Assembly: GCA_012845835.1 (NCBI GenBank) | Contig: JABAKD010000024.1 | Span: 62,699-126,698 of the forward strand | DNA from: Undaria pinnatifida | Taxonomy: Eukaryota > Sar > Phaeophyceae > Laminariales > Alariaceae | DNA: 64,000 bases | Reading direction: 5' to 3' | Shown: positions 11,101 to 23,984 of the stretch, one piece after another | How the letters are laid out: the number at the start of each line of letters is the position of its first letter | Position numbering within the stretch: the first letter of the stretch is position 1 | The notes under the pieces: model-generated | Told to the model about the DNA's origin: nothing | The model's input: the letters and a program-made list of their open reading frames with translations, nothing else | The model's database searches: none | Position numbers and translations under genes: made by a program

Positions 11101-12698
11101 TCCCAACAAGATTTGAAGGCTCGCTGCAGTGACTTGCAGGAACCACAGAACGTTGGGTGTTTCCTCCGTGGGAAGACCACTGTTTGGACTACCCTTCAGG
11201 TATGGTGTGCCCACGGGGATACCCTTTTCGTCACCGATAACAATGCAGTAAAACCGCAAGCGGCCGCATAAGGGTCAAGTCGAAAGTGCGGTAGAAACAC
11301 AAATCCAACGGCCGGCGTAGAGGAGAGGAGAACGACGAGGGGAAGAGGTGGAACGGTCCTGAGTTACAGTTGAAGCGCCTCATCGTGGTTGACCGTACAG
11401 CACACATTGCGAATACATGATGAGGCACAACGGCAAGTGCGGCACGAGATCGAGAGCGATGTATACCAGCAACCATAGGGTGACTATCTAGATCGGACTG
11501 TGCCTGGTGATGCCACAGTATCCCGTTCTACACGGCGAGTTGCGTATGAACAATACCGTAGCGCATAAATGTCCATCCTTAAATTAGTTCTTACCGTGGT
11601 GTCCCATTCGTATATCTTCCGCGCGTCTTCCAACTGGTCCTTGCGGCCACGGTTGTCGGCTTTCTCATGCTGCGGAATACAGGTTTCGGTTCCGCGTACA
11701 GCGGCTGCTTGCCGGGGGGGGAATACACAGTTGAATTGCAACGAAGCAAACAATGGTGTGAAATTTAAACACGCGCATGACCATATTTAAAAACAACATT
11801 AAGTTTAAGTACGTCAGCTGTGAGGTCGACCAATTCAAGAGTTAATACCCATCGTTGCAAGCCGCGTGGTACTCCGGTCGCACGTTAGTACAGCATGTAT
11901 CACGTATAATCTAATCGAACGTCGAACAAATAGCAGAGATCTTTCATATTATCGACAACACTAAAGCAACATTCTCCCTTGTGTTTCTCATGGCCGACAA
12001 CAAAAACAAAACAGTAAAACGCCTCGTCTGCGGCAGTAAGCGCGGCCCAAATGCTTGGGCGTGAACGGCTTAAGGGACACCGATCCTGCAAAAAAACTAC
12101 GAGCGCAGGAACTGGAAGATACGAGAGCGTTATCAGTGCACCGACTATCCGGTTGGTATGTGGAGGCACCGGAACGGGTTGTCTATGCACAAGGGGACAC
12201 AAACTACGATACACAGCTTACGGTTAGGGCAGTCGCAGCTTTATTTCAGATTTGGTGCGTGCCCCCGCATCTCGCCTGTAACCCCCCTCCGACCAAAACC
12301 GCCGCCACCAGGATTCTTCCTTCCGAGCGAATTTTCTTCATGTTTGTACGTATCATGTATGCATGGGTACGCTTTATCGTGTGTAGCACGGTGATTATCC
12401 ACCGAAGTCTTCCGGCGGAAGGCTCAACGGAGTTACCGTCGACACGCACGCAGGACGGTACCACTAAGCACGGACGTGGTTACTCACGGTTAAAAATGTC
12501 CAAGATATTCGGGAGTTCAAGTCCGGAAAGGGGAACCACGGCCTTTCCACGGCTCGAGGGTGCCCGCGGCGTCATTGGCGTCTTTGGTGCCGACGGGATA
12601 GCGACGCTCTTTCCGACGTGGGCTGGGGCGATAAAGCCCGAGGCTGCCGAACAGATGGCTATGGCAACCATCATCTTCATGACCTTGGGGCTGCTCAT
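8156..12698 (-). CDS. Lipoxygenase, plastid-targeted, N-terminal half only (seven exons)
   Basis: Exons on the minus strand: 12698-12488, 11707-11595, 11223-11098, 9925-9814, 9521-9413, 9048-8966 and 8227-8156, each bounded by GT..AG sites. Phases join cleanly except at intron 3, where a small exon is probably missed. The product follows the order of algal and cyanobacterial lipoxygenases: a plastid presequence, CIPQHEKAD followed by an Arg/Lys-rich helix ending in KIYEWD, a Pro-rich linker leading to LWFLQVTAASLQILLG, IDSYEDLHAF, the family motif DDTFARLRLQG-AN-VVI, and LFVVDHELLE (the conserved LFxxDY segment). Family members oxygenate polyunsaturated fatty acids using a non-haem iron held by histidines in the C-terminal half. 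That half should follow but is not found downstream, so the gene is truncated, interrupted, or has a large intron leaving the recognisable area. Roughly 275 codons are accounted for. Confidence 0.8.
12488..12698 (-). other. Bipartite plastid-targeting presequence (lipoxygenase exon 1)
   Basis: The exon begins MSSPKVMKMM and continues with a hydrophobic run (VAIAICSAA). The motif A-S-G-F-I-A-P at residues 19-25 predicts signal-peptide cleavage before Phe22, then a Ser/Pro/Lys/Arg-rich transit peptide. A phenylalanine at +1 is the known requirement for import into plastids with four membranes. Residue 1 or Met7 could be the true start. The exon ends with a GTGAGT donor and leaves one base, which combines with exon 2 to give proline. 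Confidence 0.75.
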
Positions 12699-12719
12699 CT
12701 GCAGATATGACCGATGAGG

Positions 12720-13837
12720 TTGTCATGTCATGAAGAAGAGGTTCAAACACGTGGGAGGAGGAGCGAGGGAAGCGCAGGCAGGGTTTAGCGTTAGGAGGAG
12801 GTGATGAATACCGAACGTGACATCGTTGGCGTTGTGCACCCCGTTCGAATCGTGTAGCGTGATTATCTTGTACGTATGGCGAGAAGTCGATTGTAGTCTT
12901 TTGGGAGAACAGACCACTAACCATCCATCTATTTTGTTATAGTCTACATATCCAATTAGTATGCACGAACGTTCAGCCCCTTACAACAGCATACGACCCA
13001 ATTTAAAGGGGAATACACCTTACGAGGGGCCGCAGTTATCGGGCATCGACATATTAGGGATTTTGTCTTCCCGACTCCCTTGAAGGGGGCGCTACTTCTT
13101 GTTCCAAACCAGCCAAGGGATGGCTCTTTCTGAAGCAATAGTGCCTTCGGGTTCGAGCTCCAGGCCAGTTACAGGCCTTCAAAAAATACAGTTTTGGGCA
13201 TTCACATTTTCAGACCCTACCCATTGTGAGGAGAGTGCCTGTTTAGCTCGATATCGCGAGGTGGAAGCACGCAAAGGACATTTTCTTACAAAAAAAACAG
13301 GGGGGGGTCGCCGCGATGGGCTGCCGCCCGCCTTCGCTCCGCGCATGCCCGTTGTGTTCGAGGATGCATGATAAGTATAATGAGTACCAGGTATAAGTTG
13401 ACGGGCAAATCAAGGCCGTACTTGCGACAGTACTGCCAAGGGGCACGGTACAAAAAACTTTGTTAATCACATGCAATAAACCACGGCTATACATTGCGTC
13501 ATTCTGCATACCATGAAGAGCAGCAGCAAGCAGCAGCACTGCAGCTGGATCAACAGCAGGATCGCAACACTGAGCAACCGCATCAGAAATACGTCACGGG
13601 CATGCAAATATATACTCGTACACGGTACAGCAGGGTATAGCAGTATACTCTTGACATTTCATGTCTAGATACCCTGTTGTGAACCACACATGGTGCCAAA
13701 CTTAAAGAGGAAAAAAAAAACGGTAGGCACAAAAAAACGGAAGCGCTCGGGCGGGAATCAGCCCCCCGACGGCATACTCCAAGAGGATGCAAGCTAATTT
13801 CTAATCACACGTTATTTCCAGGGCATGTTCGGTACGG
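12720..13837. other. Upstream region of the lipoxygenase gene, no other gene recognised
   Basis: This stretch lies 5' of the lipoxygenase start and should contain its promoter and 5' UTR, but no TATA-like or other regulatory element stands out. Short frames on both strands show no recognisable product. Confidence 0.3.
13715..13800 (-). ncRNA. tRNA-like sequence, copy 1
   Basis: On the minus strand an A-box-like TTAGCTTGCATCC is followed by a GC-rich arm (GGGGGGCTGATTCCCGCCC) and a run of seven T, as at a Pol III terminator. It shares GATTAGAAA-TAGCT and a GTATGC-GTC core with the sequence at 15355-15445. No full cloverleaf can be drawn, so it is a tRNA-derived repeat or pseudogene at best. 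Confidence 0.35.
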
Positions 13838-14140
13838 TACCGGTATTCTCGGTACTGGTATGGATGGCGTACTGAACTTACCGACGTGTCCGGTACCGGT
13901 ATTGACGCCGCACCGCAGTTATCGAAGGGTCCGGTACCGGTATTGGAGGTGTACAGAACTTACCGAAGTGTCCGGCACCGGTACGAAAGTATGTACTGGT
14001 ACCGCTGGTACCGGTATTGATGTCGTGCGGAACTTACCGAAATGTCCTGTACCGGTATTGACGTCGTACCGAACTTACCGGAGCGTCCGGTACCGGTACG
14101 ACAGTCTGTACAGGTACCGGTACCGGTGCCGGCACACACG
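13838..14140. repeat. GGTACCGGT minisatellite array 1
   Basis: Imperfect units of about 40-45 bp share the core GAACTTACCGAAGTGTCCGG followed by TACCGGTATTGA. Almost every unit contains overlapping GGTACC and ACCGGT palindromes. The frames translated across it (Thr/Gly/Tyr/Arg-rich) are repeat artefacts. Weaker GTACCG-rich sequence continues to about 14200. Confidence 0.9.
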
Positions 14141-14427
14141 TGAATACATATACCGGCAGTACCGGCCATAAATACCGCGGCGAGGTACCGACCCACATTT
14201 GGCCTTAAGTACATGAACTGGACATAAACTGACGGCACATGTACAGAGAAAATCCGGCACTGGCCGGGGGTACCCGATGAGGTACAAAGTTGAAGTGAAT
14301 TGTAACTGTTTTTTTTATATATATATTTCTCGTATTTGGTCTTCGTCTTGATATATATCCTATTCAAAAGGTAATGTACACCCTTTGGATTATCAGCCGG
14401 GCGCCGTCTTCACGTCGGTCGTTTTGA

Positions 14428-14706
14428 TCAACACGCAAATCGAATAGGTAAACGAGGTTTCACGCGTCCTATCTTCCGAAAACCGGCCGGCACCGTGAAA
14501 CCATCGACGGCTTTCACCGTCTCCGCCGGCAAGTCCTGCATGTCTCCTGTCAGCGAGTTGTACACAGGGGCAGGCCAAATCACCGGCACGGCTTTCTTTC
14601 CGGCGTCCACGTTGATAACTTCTGCCGCCGGCGCTGGTGTGTGTGGGACCTGGCGAATATGACCCGCCACCGAAACCGGTGGCATCACTGTTGGAGGCCA
14701 TCTCAT
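14428..14706 (-). CDS. Unrecognised 92-codon ORF between the two arrays
   Basis: The frame reads through VPHTPAPAAEVINVDAGKK and VIWPAPVYNSLTGDMQDLPA to a stop after LPIRFAC. It has ordinary amino-acid composition, unlike the flanking repeat frames, which makes a genuine exon or Gag-like fragment conceivable. No domain is recognised and an overlapping frame of similar length reduces confidence. Confidence 0.25.
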   Translation of the reverse strand: MRWPPTVMPPVSVAGHIRQVPHTPAPAAEVINVDAGKKAVPVIWPAPVYNSLTGDMQDLPAETVKAVDGFTVPAGFRKIGRVKPRLPIRFAC

Positions 14707-14869
14707 TGTAAAAGTTCGAGCTGTTGTTCATGCGTGCTTAGAGTTTCTGTATACCAAGCGTTCTGGACGATGCTTGGGGACCGGGGTGTGTATGGCTTGG
14801 AGTGCTGCCTGGACGCAAAAATAAAAGGGATGACGTCACAATGTGGTGGAATCGGTTTGATATCGCGCC

Positions 14870-15300
14870 AAACGTACCGTAGAGTCCGGTACCGGGTTGA
14901 TGTTGTGCCAATCTTGCCGAAGTATCCGGTACCGGTATCGATGTTGTACCGATACCGGTACCAACTGCGGTACGTACGTGCATACCGGTACTGGCTGCGG
15001 TACATACGTGCATGCCGGTACCGCCGGTACCGGTATTGATGTCGTACCGAACTTACTAAAGTGTCCGGTACCGGTATTGAGGTCGTACCGAGCTTACCGA
15101 AGTGTCCGGTACCGGTACGAAAGTCTGTACCGGCACCGCCAGTATCGGTATTGATGTCGTACCGAGCTAACCGAAGTTTCCGGTACCGGTACTGATGTCG
15201 CACCGAACTTACCGGAGTTACCGGTACTGGTATTGATGCTGTTTCGAACTCACAGAAGTGTCCGGTACGGGTAATACCGGCGGTGAATATCGGCGGTACG
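14870..15300. repeat. GGTACCGGT minisatellite array 2
   Basis: This uses the same unit family as array 1: TACCGGTATTGATG, CCGAACTTACC and AAGTGTCCGGTACC recur about ten times. The two arrays are separated by about 730 bp of unique sequence. Dense Kpn-type and Age-type palindromes give high potential for cruciforms and slippage. Confidence 0.9.
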
Positions 15301-15354
15301 CCTCGGTACGTACCATACCGAACACACCTTTGAGTTATTTTTCACATGGTAACA

Positions 15355-15445
15355 AGTAAAAAAAGGGACGCACTCTGGTGGGCGTTGAACCCCAGACCGC
15401 ATACTTGTTACTCAAAAGGGGGCAGAGCTACTTTCTAATCATACT
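15355..15445 (-). ncRNA. tRNA-like sequence, copy 2
   Basis: The minus strand carries GTAGCTCTGCCCCC (A-box-like) and a T-arm-like TGGGGTTCAACGCCCA with a perfect four-pair stem, followed by GCGTCCC and seven T. An acceptor stem matching the 3' part is not found upstream. It resembles copy 1 at 13715-13800, and both lie at the edge of a GGTACCGGT array. Confidence 0.35.
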
Positions 15446-15449
15446 ATAT

Positions 15450-18400
15450 GATGAACAGTACGCTGATTTTCATGACCACTAAAACGAATGCAAGCAAGTT
15501 TCCAGGACGCATGATACCTGGTACCAGGTATGTAATAGCAGTGTAGGATTACAGGTTGGCAATGATTATCGAACGTAAAATGTGAACAAGGCCGAAATAC
15601 CTTAAATGCGCCTTGGGCCCACACGGAAATATTATTCTTCGCAAATGGCTGATCCTACGATAGCCCCCCTCCAAAAAAACCCGGCGATTTATTTAACGAA
15701 CGTTTCATGGCTACTCGAGCAACGATGCTTCAAAAAAAAGTATCCATGTACTTTCTGGTTTGCAAAAGACGATCGAAAGATGACACCGGGGTGGCAAGGG
15801 GCACCGTATCTCAGAAGATTTGGCCGGGAGATGGTTCAAAACTGGTGATTTCGTTAAGGAAATGATGGGGAGCTATCGTGAAACGTCTGGAATGCCTACA
15901 AGATCTATGCCCTATCCCCTCTGCCATCCCCTGTTCGTGGCGCTCCCAGATTACGAAGCGTAATTCATGAATTTAGTGGAAGGATTGGCGGCAAATATTA
16001 GGGCACCAAACACCCCTCAAGGCTCTCGTTTTTGGGAAATGCAGATAAGGTGTAGCATGTACTTCTTTTAATATTAGTCGGGAATCTTGATTTTTCATGT
16101 CAGAATGTGCAACAAAAAAACAGTGATCATGGCATTTTTCTAGACTTTGTCAAAACGATTCATACTCACGATTTCTGACGAATGAATGTCGCACCTCTTC
16201 GAAACACAAAATCATATCCGACCGAGAGACACAAAAAACACTCTGCACCTCATCGCCACCGAGAGAGGATATCCAACGCCGGTGAGGACACATATGGGGC
16301 ATGCCAGACCCTGCCAAGCATGCCAATTGCGAGGAAAGACGAGGAATTGCGGACGATGAGCGACTGTCCACAGGAAACGCCGAAACCTCCGTGGCGTTTC
16401 GATTGTAAACGTCACGAAACGTGACATATCATCTGTTATGGTTAGGAATGAATTGTCAGGGTTTGTGATATTTTGTCACACCCAAAGGCCACGATTCCTG
16501 ACATTTTTTTCGTTCGTTTGGAACGGCCATATTCAGTACAATACCAGTATGGACGTGAACGGCATACGTACACTGACTCTCGACTGCGTATTCTGGTCAC
16601 GTGGCGTACGCTCGACTTGCTTGACCTCTGATCTACGCGTGCGCCAGTTAGGGTAGTCTTTTTTTTCCTAGAAGAGTTCTTGCTATCCATAAGGTGATTG
16701 GATCCTGTCCTGTTCTGTGAGCACTTACCACGTTTGAGTATGCGAGGTTTTGAGACAACAACAACTAACTGTAAACAATGACCGAATATTTGCCGATGGG
16801 TGACGTCGCTGATTGGTTATGTTCTTTATCATCTCCACGTTACGAGCGGTCCACCTGGTCCTAAAGCTCTATGAAAATCCATCTCACGCAATAACCTATA
16901 CACGGAGGCAGGTGACGGTCCCAGCACCTGACCCTCACCACGCTAAAAACAATCAGACAGAAACTTGAGCTACATTAAACAGATTAAATGTTCACCCAAA
17001 CCACGCCCCTTTTCTGTATTTTCATTCGTATTTCGCGCGCCTCGGGCACAAAATGTACTATTATATATACCACTGCCAAATGGTCCAATAGTCCAAAAAG
17101 TTGGAATTTACCTCTAAGAAACATTGCGAACAAACCTAGCAAGAAGCTGTAAAGGCAAAAAAGAGTAATAAACTCGTTCAAGTCAGGCCGTGCTGAAGCT
17201 CGTAATGACTATTGCATTGTTGTTGTTTTCAGAACATCGAAAAAAACGGCATCAACATCTCGTCTCAAGAAATGTAGCGACGACTACAACATTATAATAA
17301 CATCAGCAGTACTATTAATAGAGTAGGTAGCCAACGAGACAAACGTTACGGATGTATCAAGTGACTACAACCGGAGGGATCTAAATCTCCCGGGGACTGA
17401 AGGGTTCAAACACGTGCCAATGGCGTAGGCAGCTGGCCGCTATCGACACTTACATACATACTATAAATAATGTATGTATATATGATGATTCGTTTGTCAG
17501 GGATTTGGTCAGGACGATTTTTCGTCTCGGCCTCAGTATGGGATTCTCGCAACTCGAATTGAAAGCCAAATCGCTCCGTTCGAGCGCCGTCTTTGAGGGG
17601 GGGCTCCAATGCCCCTCGCCGTGCCCTATTCGTTCCGCACCTCGACGCGAACGCGGATGGATGCTGAGCGAGACAAGCGAAAAGCGCGCAAATACACTAT
17701 TTTGAACGGTCCTCTCCGTTTATTATTCAGATGTTGGTGTACATGTGCGCATGGAGAGGTTTATAAATAAAACTCGGCAAGACATTATTTCTAAATTAGC
17801 GTCATATTTTGTATCAAAACAAACAAATTTTTCTGTAAAAAAATCCCCATGGTACCGCGGCAGGTACGATATCATGGTAGTACGTCGTAGTGCATTTCAT
17901 TAATGAATTTTGGTAGGTGCGTGCGTACATGGATAGACATGTCAAGCGCACGCATGACTAAAACGAGGAGGTAGTGATTACGATTACTGCGCCAGAAACG
18001 CCACACAGCAGCATTACAAGTTCTGCGTCCCCGACCTCGAGGGTGTGATAATTCGGGCACGTCCACATAGGTTTTACTCGTGCAAGTAATATAGATACGA
18101 GTAAGAGCACACATCAACTGATGCGCCCCATCTATCACACACACGCTTTTTGTCTGACTTCTAGCACGGGGGAGAAATGTACCAGAGAGGGAATATCTTT
18201 TCGACATAGAAAACAAGGGGAAAATCGTTCCTGTTGTTAAGCTGCGCTTCGCGAAGGTCGTATATGGGCAGTATCTACGGAAGAAATCAGTGGCATGCAT
18301 TCGTCCCGGTATTGCATCGTTTGGTAGTTTTTTCCCCGAGAATACTCTATGGAGAAGTATAGTAGACGATGTGGCAGGCGTGCTTTGTCGTTGAACTGTG

Positions 18401-18550
18401 GTGCCTCTGCCTCCGTATCTGTTTTGGTCGTTTGCCCCGGTGCTCTGAAAAAAGAACGGTCGCGTTGGTACGTAAATGACAAATAACTTTTTTTTGCTTC
18501 CTACTTGACCAGCTTCTTGCTGCTGATTGGTGATTGATAATCTCTAGTGA
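15450..18550. other. No gene recognised
   Basis: This is AT-rich intergenic sequence with scattered frames of 60-140 codons and no recognisable product. The minus-strand frame at 17872-18300 lacks any family signature. No repeat of more than two copies was noticed. Confidence 0.4.
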
Positions 18551-18554
18551 GTTA

Positions 18555-18630
18555 TATAGAGCCGGTCGCCCCGGTGGTCTATATAATTGTCACCTTCGAA
18601 TACTACTAGCGTTGGTCCTTGAGTTTGATT
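18555..18630 (+). mobile_element. tRNA-derived SINE fragment
   Basis: The head GCCGGTCGCCCCGGTGGTCTA closely matches the heads of the two longer copies at 57,930 and 32,465. A B-box-like GAGTTTGATTCCC follows within GTTGG..CCAAC. Only the tRNA-like head is present; the family-specific body is missing or diverged beyond recognition. Confidence 0.55.
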
Positions 18631-20315
18631 CCCAACCGTTGTGATATATTTTTTTATTTGCAGAAGTGCAAAAAAAAAGAATCAACTAACAGCTACGAAC
18701 GCCTAGCAGCGTGGGTAAGTGCCATTCGACCTGAATCGACGACGGATACAAATGGAGTCATGTACCATAGTGGGGAGGGGCAGGAGGGCCCGCCATGTTA
18801 CCCCTGATCTGAGACATACTTCTACTAGGAGGGAGGGCGAGAGCAGTTCAAAAGGATAATAGATGGGATACGGAAAAAAACTGATACAATACGAGAACAC
18901 ATTTTAAGACAAAGCTGCACCAAAAAGTAATTCAGCAGCAGTTCACAGTCAGTGGGGGTATTCCAATGCAATGCCTCCCTGTGACAATCCGAAGCAGGCG
19001 TTCATTGCGGTGTTGCATGGCGAATGTTTGCCATACCCGAGTAGTATGCAAGAAAACTCGCGAAAATACATTAGCGAGCTTGAGCATTTTCTTTCGGTGT
19101 CGCATAAGCGACAAAGAGGTGATTATAGGATTCCATGACTATTCGACCATTATTACGCGGGTCAAATGTGGTTTGTTTTGGCCTCATTTCATGTTTTTTT
19201 TCACCTTTACTATGCTCGTGTTGTGCCAGTGTCAGTTATATTTATTATGTCATCTTTCCTCGAACACCCCGGTTTTTTGTGTTTGGAATTGTGTTTGGCA
19301 TTGAGTTTGGAAATGTGTCCATACCCGGGGGTCCCTCAATCCTGGACACAAATCGCTCCAATTCTTTCCTTTATATTTCGCGTTCGATGCTTGCTGTCGA
19401 AGTATTTCTCACCCTCATTTGAGCGTGCTTGCTCGGCACGCCAACCTGAGATGGGCTCAAACGCGCTAATTTGTGCGACCTATCACGCAAAATTGCTGGC
19501 CGAATAGCGCTCGCATTGCAAATGTTGGCCGTATACGGAAGTATGCGAGAAAACCGAGGTCGGTCGAAATGATTGTGAGCTTATTGAGCCGAAGCCTACC
19601 AGCAAATGACGAACAAGCCAGTGGCATCGAGGTTGACACGCCGTGCGGGGAGGTATCGACCCGGGAGATCATCGTTGTAGTTCCCGCGTATTTAGAGATG
19701 TAAAGATTCGGAGAATTTCTGAACCAGGGATAGGGACCTATCTACCCCGTGTGCGACGGAACAAACAACTGCCCCCCATTTTGGTTGATAGCCTCTATCA
19801 TCCTCCTAGGGTGGGGCGGCGCTGTGGAACTCGAACCAATCTGCGATTTTAGCCACCGGAGTTAGGGCTTCCACCACTGTTAGGGGCGGTGACGACCGGA
19901 AAGATATCAGTTTTATTCCTCGGTTCGTCCGACGTCTTTATTTTATTATGACCTGTGGATCAGGGATGGTGCCCTGTCGTCCCCGGGTGGAACTGGCTCT
20001 TTAATATTCGACACCCGACCAATCAGAGATCGGCCGGTCGATGGGGTTGGGGATTTGTACACTGTGCGGGGAGATATCAACCTTGATGACATCCATCCGT
20101 GTTTGTTCCCGGTTTGTCGGAGTTTTTTTGTATATGTGGATTGATTCTGATCCTGAGATAAGACCCTATAGTAGACGTATTTAAGCCTGACGATATGCCT
20201 ATATTTTTGGCTCTAAACCAAATTAAGCCCTATCGTGTTTTAAATGTAAAAAAAATAGGTCTATTTTATCGACCTAACGACCACGGCAGACCACGGTGAG
20301 ATGTGGATTTTCCCA
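18631..20315. other. No gene recognised
   Basis: Two similar short blocks (TGCGGGGAGGTATCGACC near 19647 and TGCGGGGAGATATCAACC near 20060) suggest an old duplication. A B-box-like GGTTCGAGTTCC occurs on the minus strand near 19830, without a supporting A box or cloverleaf. Nothing coding was recognised. Confidence 0.4.
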
Positions 20316-20355
20316 AAATATGCACTTGGGCACATTTTGGCCCAAGTGCATATTT
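20316..20355. repeat. Perfect 16-bp hairpin
   Basis: AAATATGCACTTGGGC is followed by an 8-base spacer and then its exact reverse complement. No T-run follows. It could be a palindromic scar or a binding-site pair. No function is assigned. Confidence 0.9.
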
Positions 20356-21709
<1,354 letters not shown>

Positions 21710-22741
21710 TTTTATTTTGTCTATAACTCGAGCCTGAAATTTTCAACCGCCAAGTTCCTACTTCAGTGCTACCGTGTGCTACTAATAGTACTCTATATAC
21801 CAGATAGCAACAAGTAGCAGCGTTATTTTTTGAATTGCATTCGAAGAGCTGAATGACGAAGGCAGCGACACCCTCGTGATTCACGCCTAGAATACCGCCA
21901 GCAAGTAAGTATCTCCACGATCAGACTATACACAGACAGTCGGTCTGCGAGCCTCGGATCTAGATACTATCATGTATGGTTTAGCAGAAGCTGGCTCAGT
22001 GCGCGCCTCTCAGTGGCTACAGAGAGAACACGAAGCATACATGGCCACCCTCTTGCTGGCCCTGGGTGCTTGGTTGAGTCAAGCCATCAAGTGACGCACT
22101 CGAAACGTCTCTTCGTGGCCAGACTAGAGGGTCAGTCTACGTGGGCTCAGATTTATCCTCTCGAAATATTATGATGAAGTTCGGAATCGGATGCATGCAA
22201 GAAACGGCAGAAGTAGTCCATTGTTAGTCTATATCGATCTCCTGCAGTGCTTTACCTTCCACACGCGTACACTATGTGTTGCGTATAGTATCGTTTTTTA
22301 TTCCTTATCGGATATTGAATCGAACAAGTCGAAGTGCGCCCTACCGGGAGCATGGGTGCCGGCGAATGCCGGAGCCCTTGTACAACATATATATATATAT
22401 ATATATATCTATATGCATAATTGTGTTGTTTCTTTTTCTTCGGGAACATCTCTTCGTGCTCGCACCTTTGTCCGAAACGTCGGGTGGGGTGGGCACAATT
22501 CGACCGTCGGGATCACGTTGCCAGAGGTTTGGGCGCGATCCGTGCAGTGTTTCGTGCGTAGCAAGTCCTCTAAAGTTTTTTGGCCTTGGGCACTTACAAG
22601 GCATTTCCCCGGGTTTCCGCAACATCCCCGGGGATTGGGTTTCTGCATCCCCTATCCCCGCGTACGTACGTAATATTTGGATGCACACCGGACTTTTCTG
22701 CTCTTAGAGGGTACACGTTTCATTCCCTCTTTTTGCACACA
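21710..22741. other. No gene recognised; short AT microsatellite
   Basis: An AT microsatellite lies at about 22386-22409. Overlapping frames of 80-160 codons cross it on both strands and include Ile-Tyr artefacts. None is recognised. Confidence 0.4.
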
Positions 22742-23765
22742 GGACCACGCTACGATCCTGCCGCCCAGCAGCAGTCAAGCCCCCTGGCAGCAGCAGCGTG
22801 CAACTCTATGCGCTTGTGGCTGCTGTTGTTGTAGTAGCTAATTCTTTGATCGGAGCGTGGCATTTGTCACCTCACCATACCCCATATTTCTGTGTGCTGC
22901 CGTTTCGGGCGCATCTCCATTGCATGTCCACAGATCGCGCCAATTTAGACGACAACATAAGAAACGTTCTGATACTAATTTATATAATAACCCGTTCTTA
23001 CATTTACGTCCAAGAAGGCAGTGTTTTTCGTACTACGTACCAGAGGGGTACTATTTTGTGTCGGAGATTTTTCTCACGCCCAGATGACAGGTACCAAACA
23101 TGAGGACGGCACAACGCTACGTGTACAACCCTACCGCACAGCAGCAGTAGTGGGATACATCATTCATATTCGCGTGGCGAGTCCTAGCTATGCTGAAGCG
23201 AGTTGTTTTCGTCTCCACGAGGGGACATCGATGCAGCCTAATTTTTATCGACTCTAAAAAGCAAACAGCAGTGGATATAGGCGCTGATGGCACCACGCTA
23301 CGATCCTGCCGCCCAGCAGCGGTCCAGCCCCCTAGCATTAGCAACCTGCAACTCTTTGCGTGTGTGGCTGCTGTTGTAGAAGCTGATTGTTTGATCGGAG
23401 CGTGCCATTTGTCACCCCACCATACCCCAAATTTCCTCTGTGCTGCCGATTCGGGCGCATCTCCATTGCATGTCCATAGGTCGCGTAGATTTGATCGATA
23501 ATATAGGAACCTTATGAATGGTTATTTATATACAAACCCATCTCTACACTTACGTACATTACAAAGGGGTCATGCTATGCGTCGTAGATTTAGCTCACAC
23601 CACAGATGACAGGGACCAGACAACATGACGACAGCACAACGCTACGTGCACAACTTTGCCGCGCAGCAGCAGCAGTAGGATACATCATGTACGTGCGCGT
23701 GGCGAGTCCTCGCAATGCTGAGGCGATTCGCTTTCGTCTCCAAGAGGGGACTATTTTGGATCGGA
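22742..23765. repeat. Direct tandem duplication, about 0.5 kb per unit
   Basis: Unit 1 (from about 22742) and unit 2 (from about 23289) share long blocks: CCACGCTACGATCCTGCCGC, GATCGGAGCGTG, CATTTGTCACC, CGGGCGCATCTCCATTGCAT, ATGACAGG-ACCA, ACGCTACGTG and GGCGAGTCCT. Divergence is about 15-20 percent by eye, so the duplication is old. Frames are not conserved between the copies, so it is probably non-coding. Confidence 0.85.
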
Positions 23766-23895
23766 CGACGATCAAAACAATCCGGCGCCCGGGAATCTGC
23801 CAACATTGGCAGGAAGGAGAAGCCTGCCAACACCAAAAACGCCTGTCTACCTACTCTACAGAACCAGATTTCAATTTGAAAAGACCACGAAGTAC
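23762..23895 (+). repeat. Dispersed 130-bp repeat with hairpin, plus-strand copy
   Basis: This block recurs in inverted orientation at 31333-31465 with high similarity. It contains a stem TTGGCAGG/CCTGCCAA at 23806-23830 with a 9-base loop. The AAAAGCAAACAGCAGTGGAT block upstream of it (23257-23289) is repeated in direct orientation at 31483-31515. The family is non-coding. Confidence 0.8.
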
Positions 23896-23984
23896 ACCTG
23901 CCCGCACACTCTGCCCGCAGAGCTAACACACGTAGCAGCACGTAGCAGCACGTAGCGGCGGACCCGCAGTGGTTAACCCCAAGG

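Noticed and set aside
12055-12717. 220-codon plus-strand ORF
   Set aside because: It lies antisense to lipoxygenase exon 1 and intron 1. The minus strand has the plastid presequence and good splice sites, so the plus frame is a shadow.
13860-15203. Thr/Gly/Tyr/Arg-rich frames
   Set aside because: They are read-through of the GGTACCGGT minisatellites in several frames.
19800-19860. tRNA gene suggested by GGTTCGAGTTCC on the minus strand
   Set aside because: No A box at the right distance and no cloverleaf stems could be found.
22191-22707. 160- and 143-codon overlapping ORFs
   Set aside because: They cross an AT microsatellite and overlap on both strands. No family features are present.
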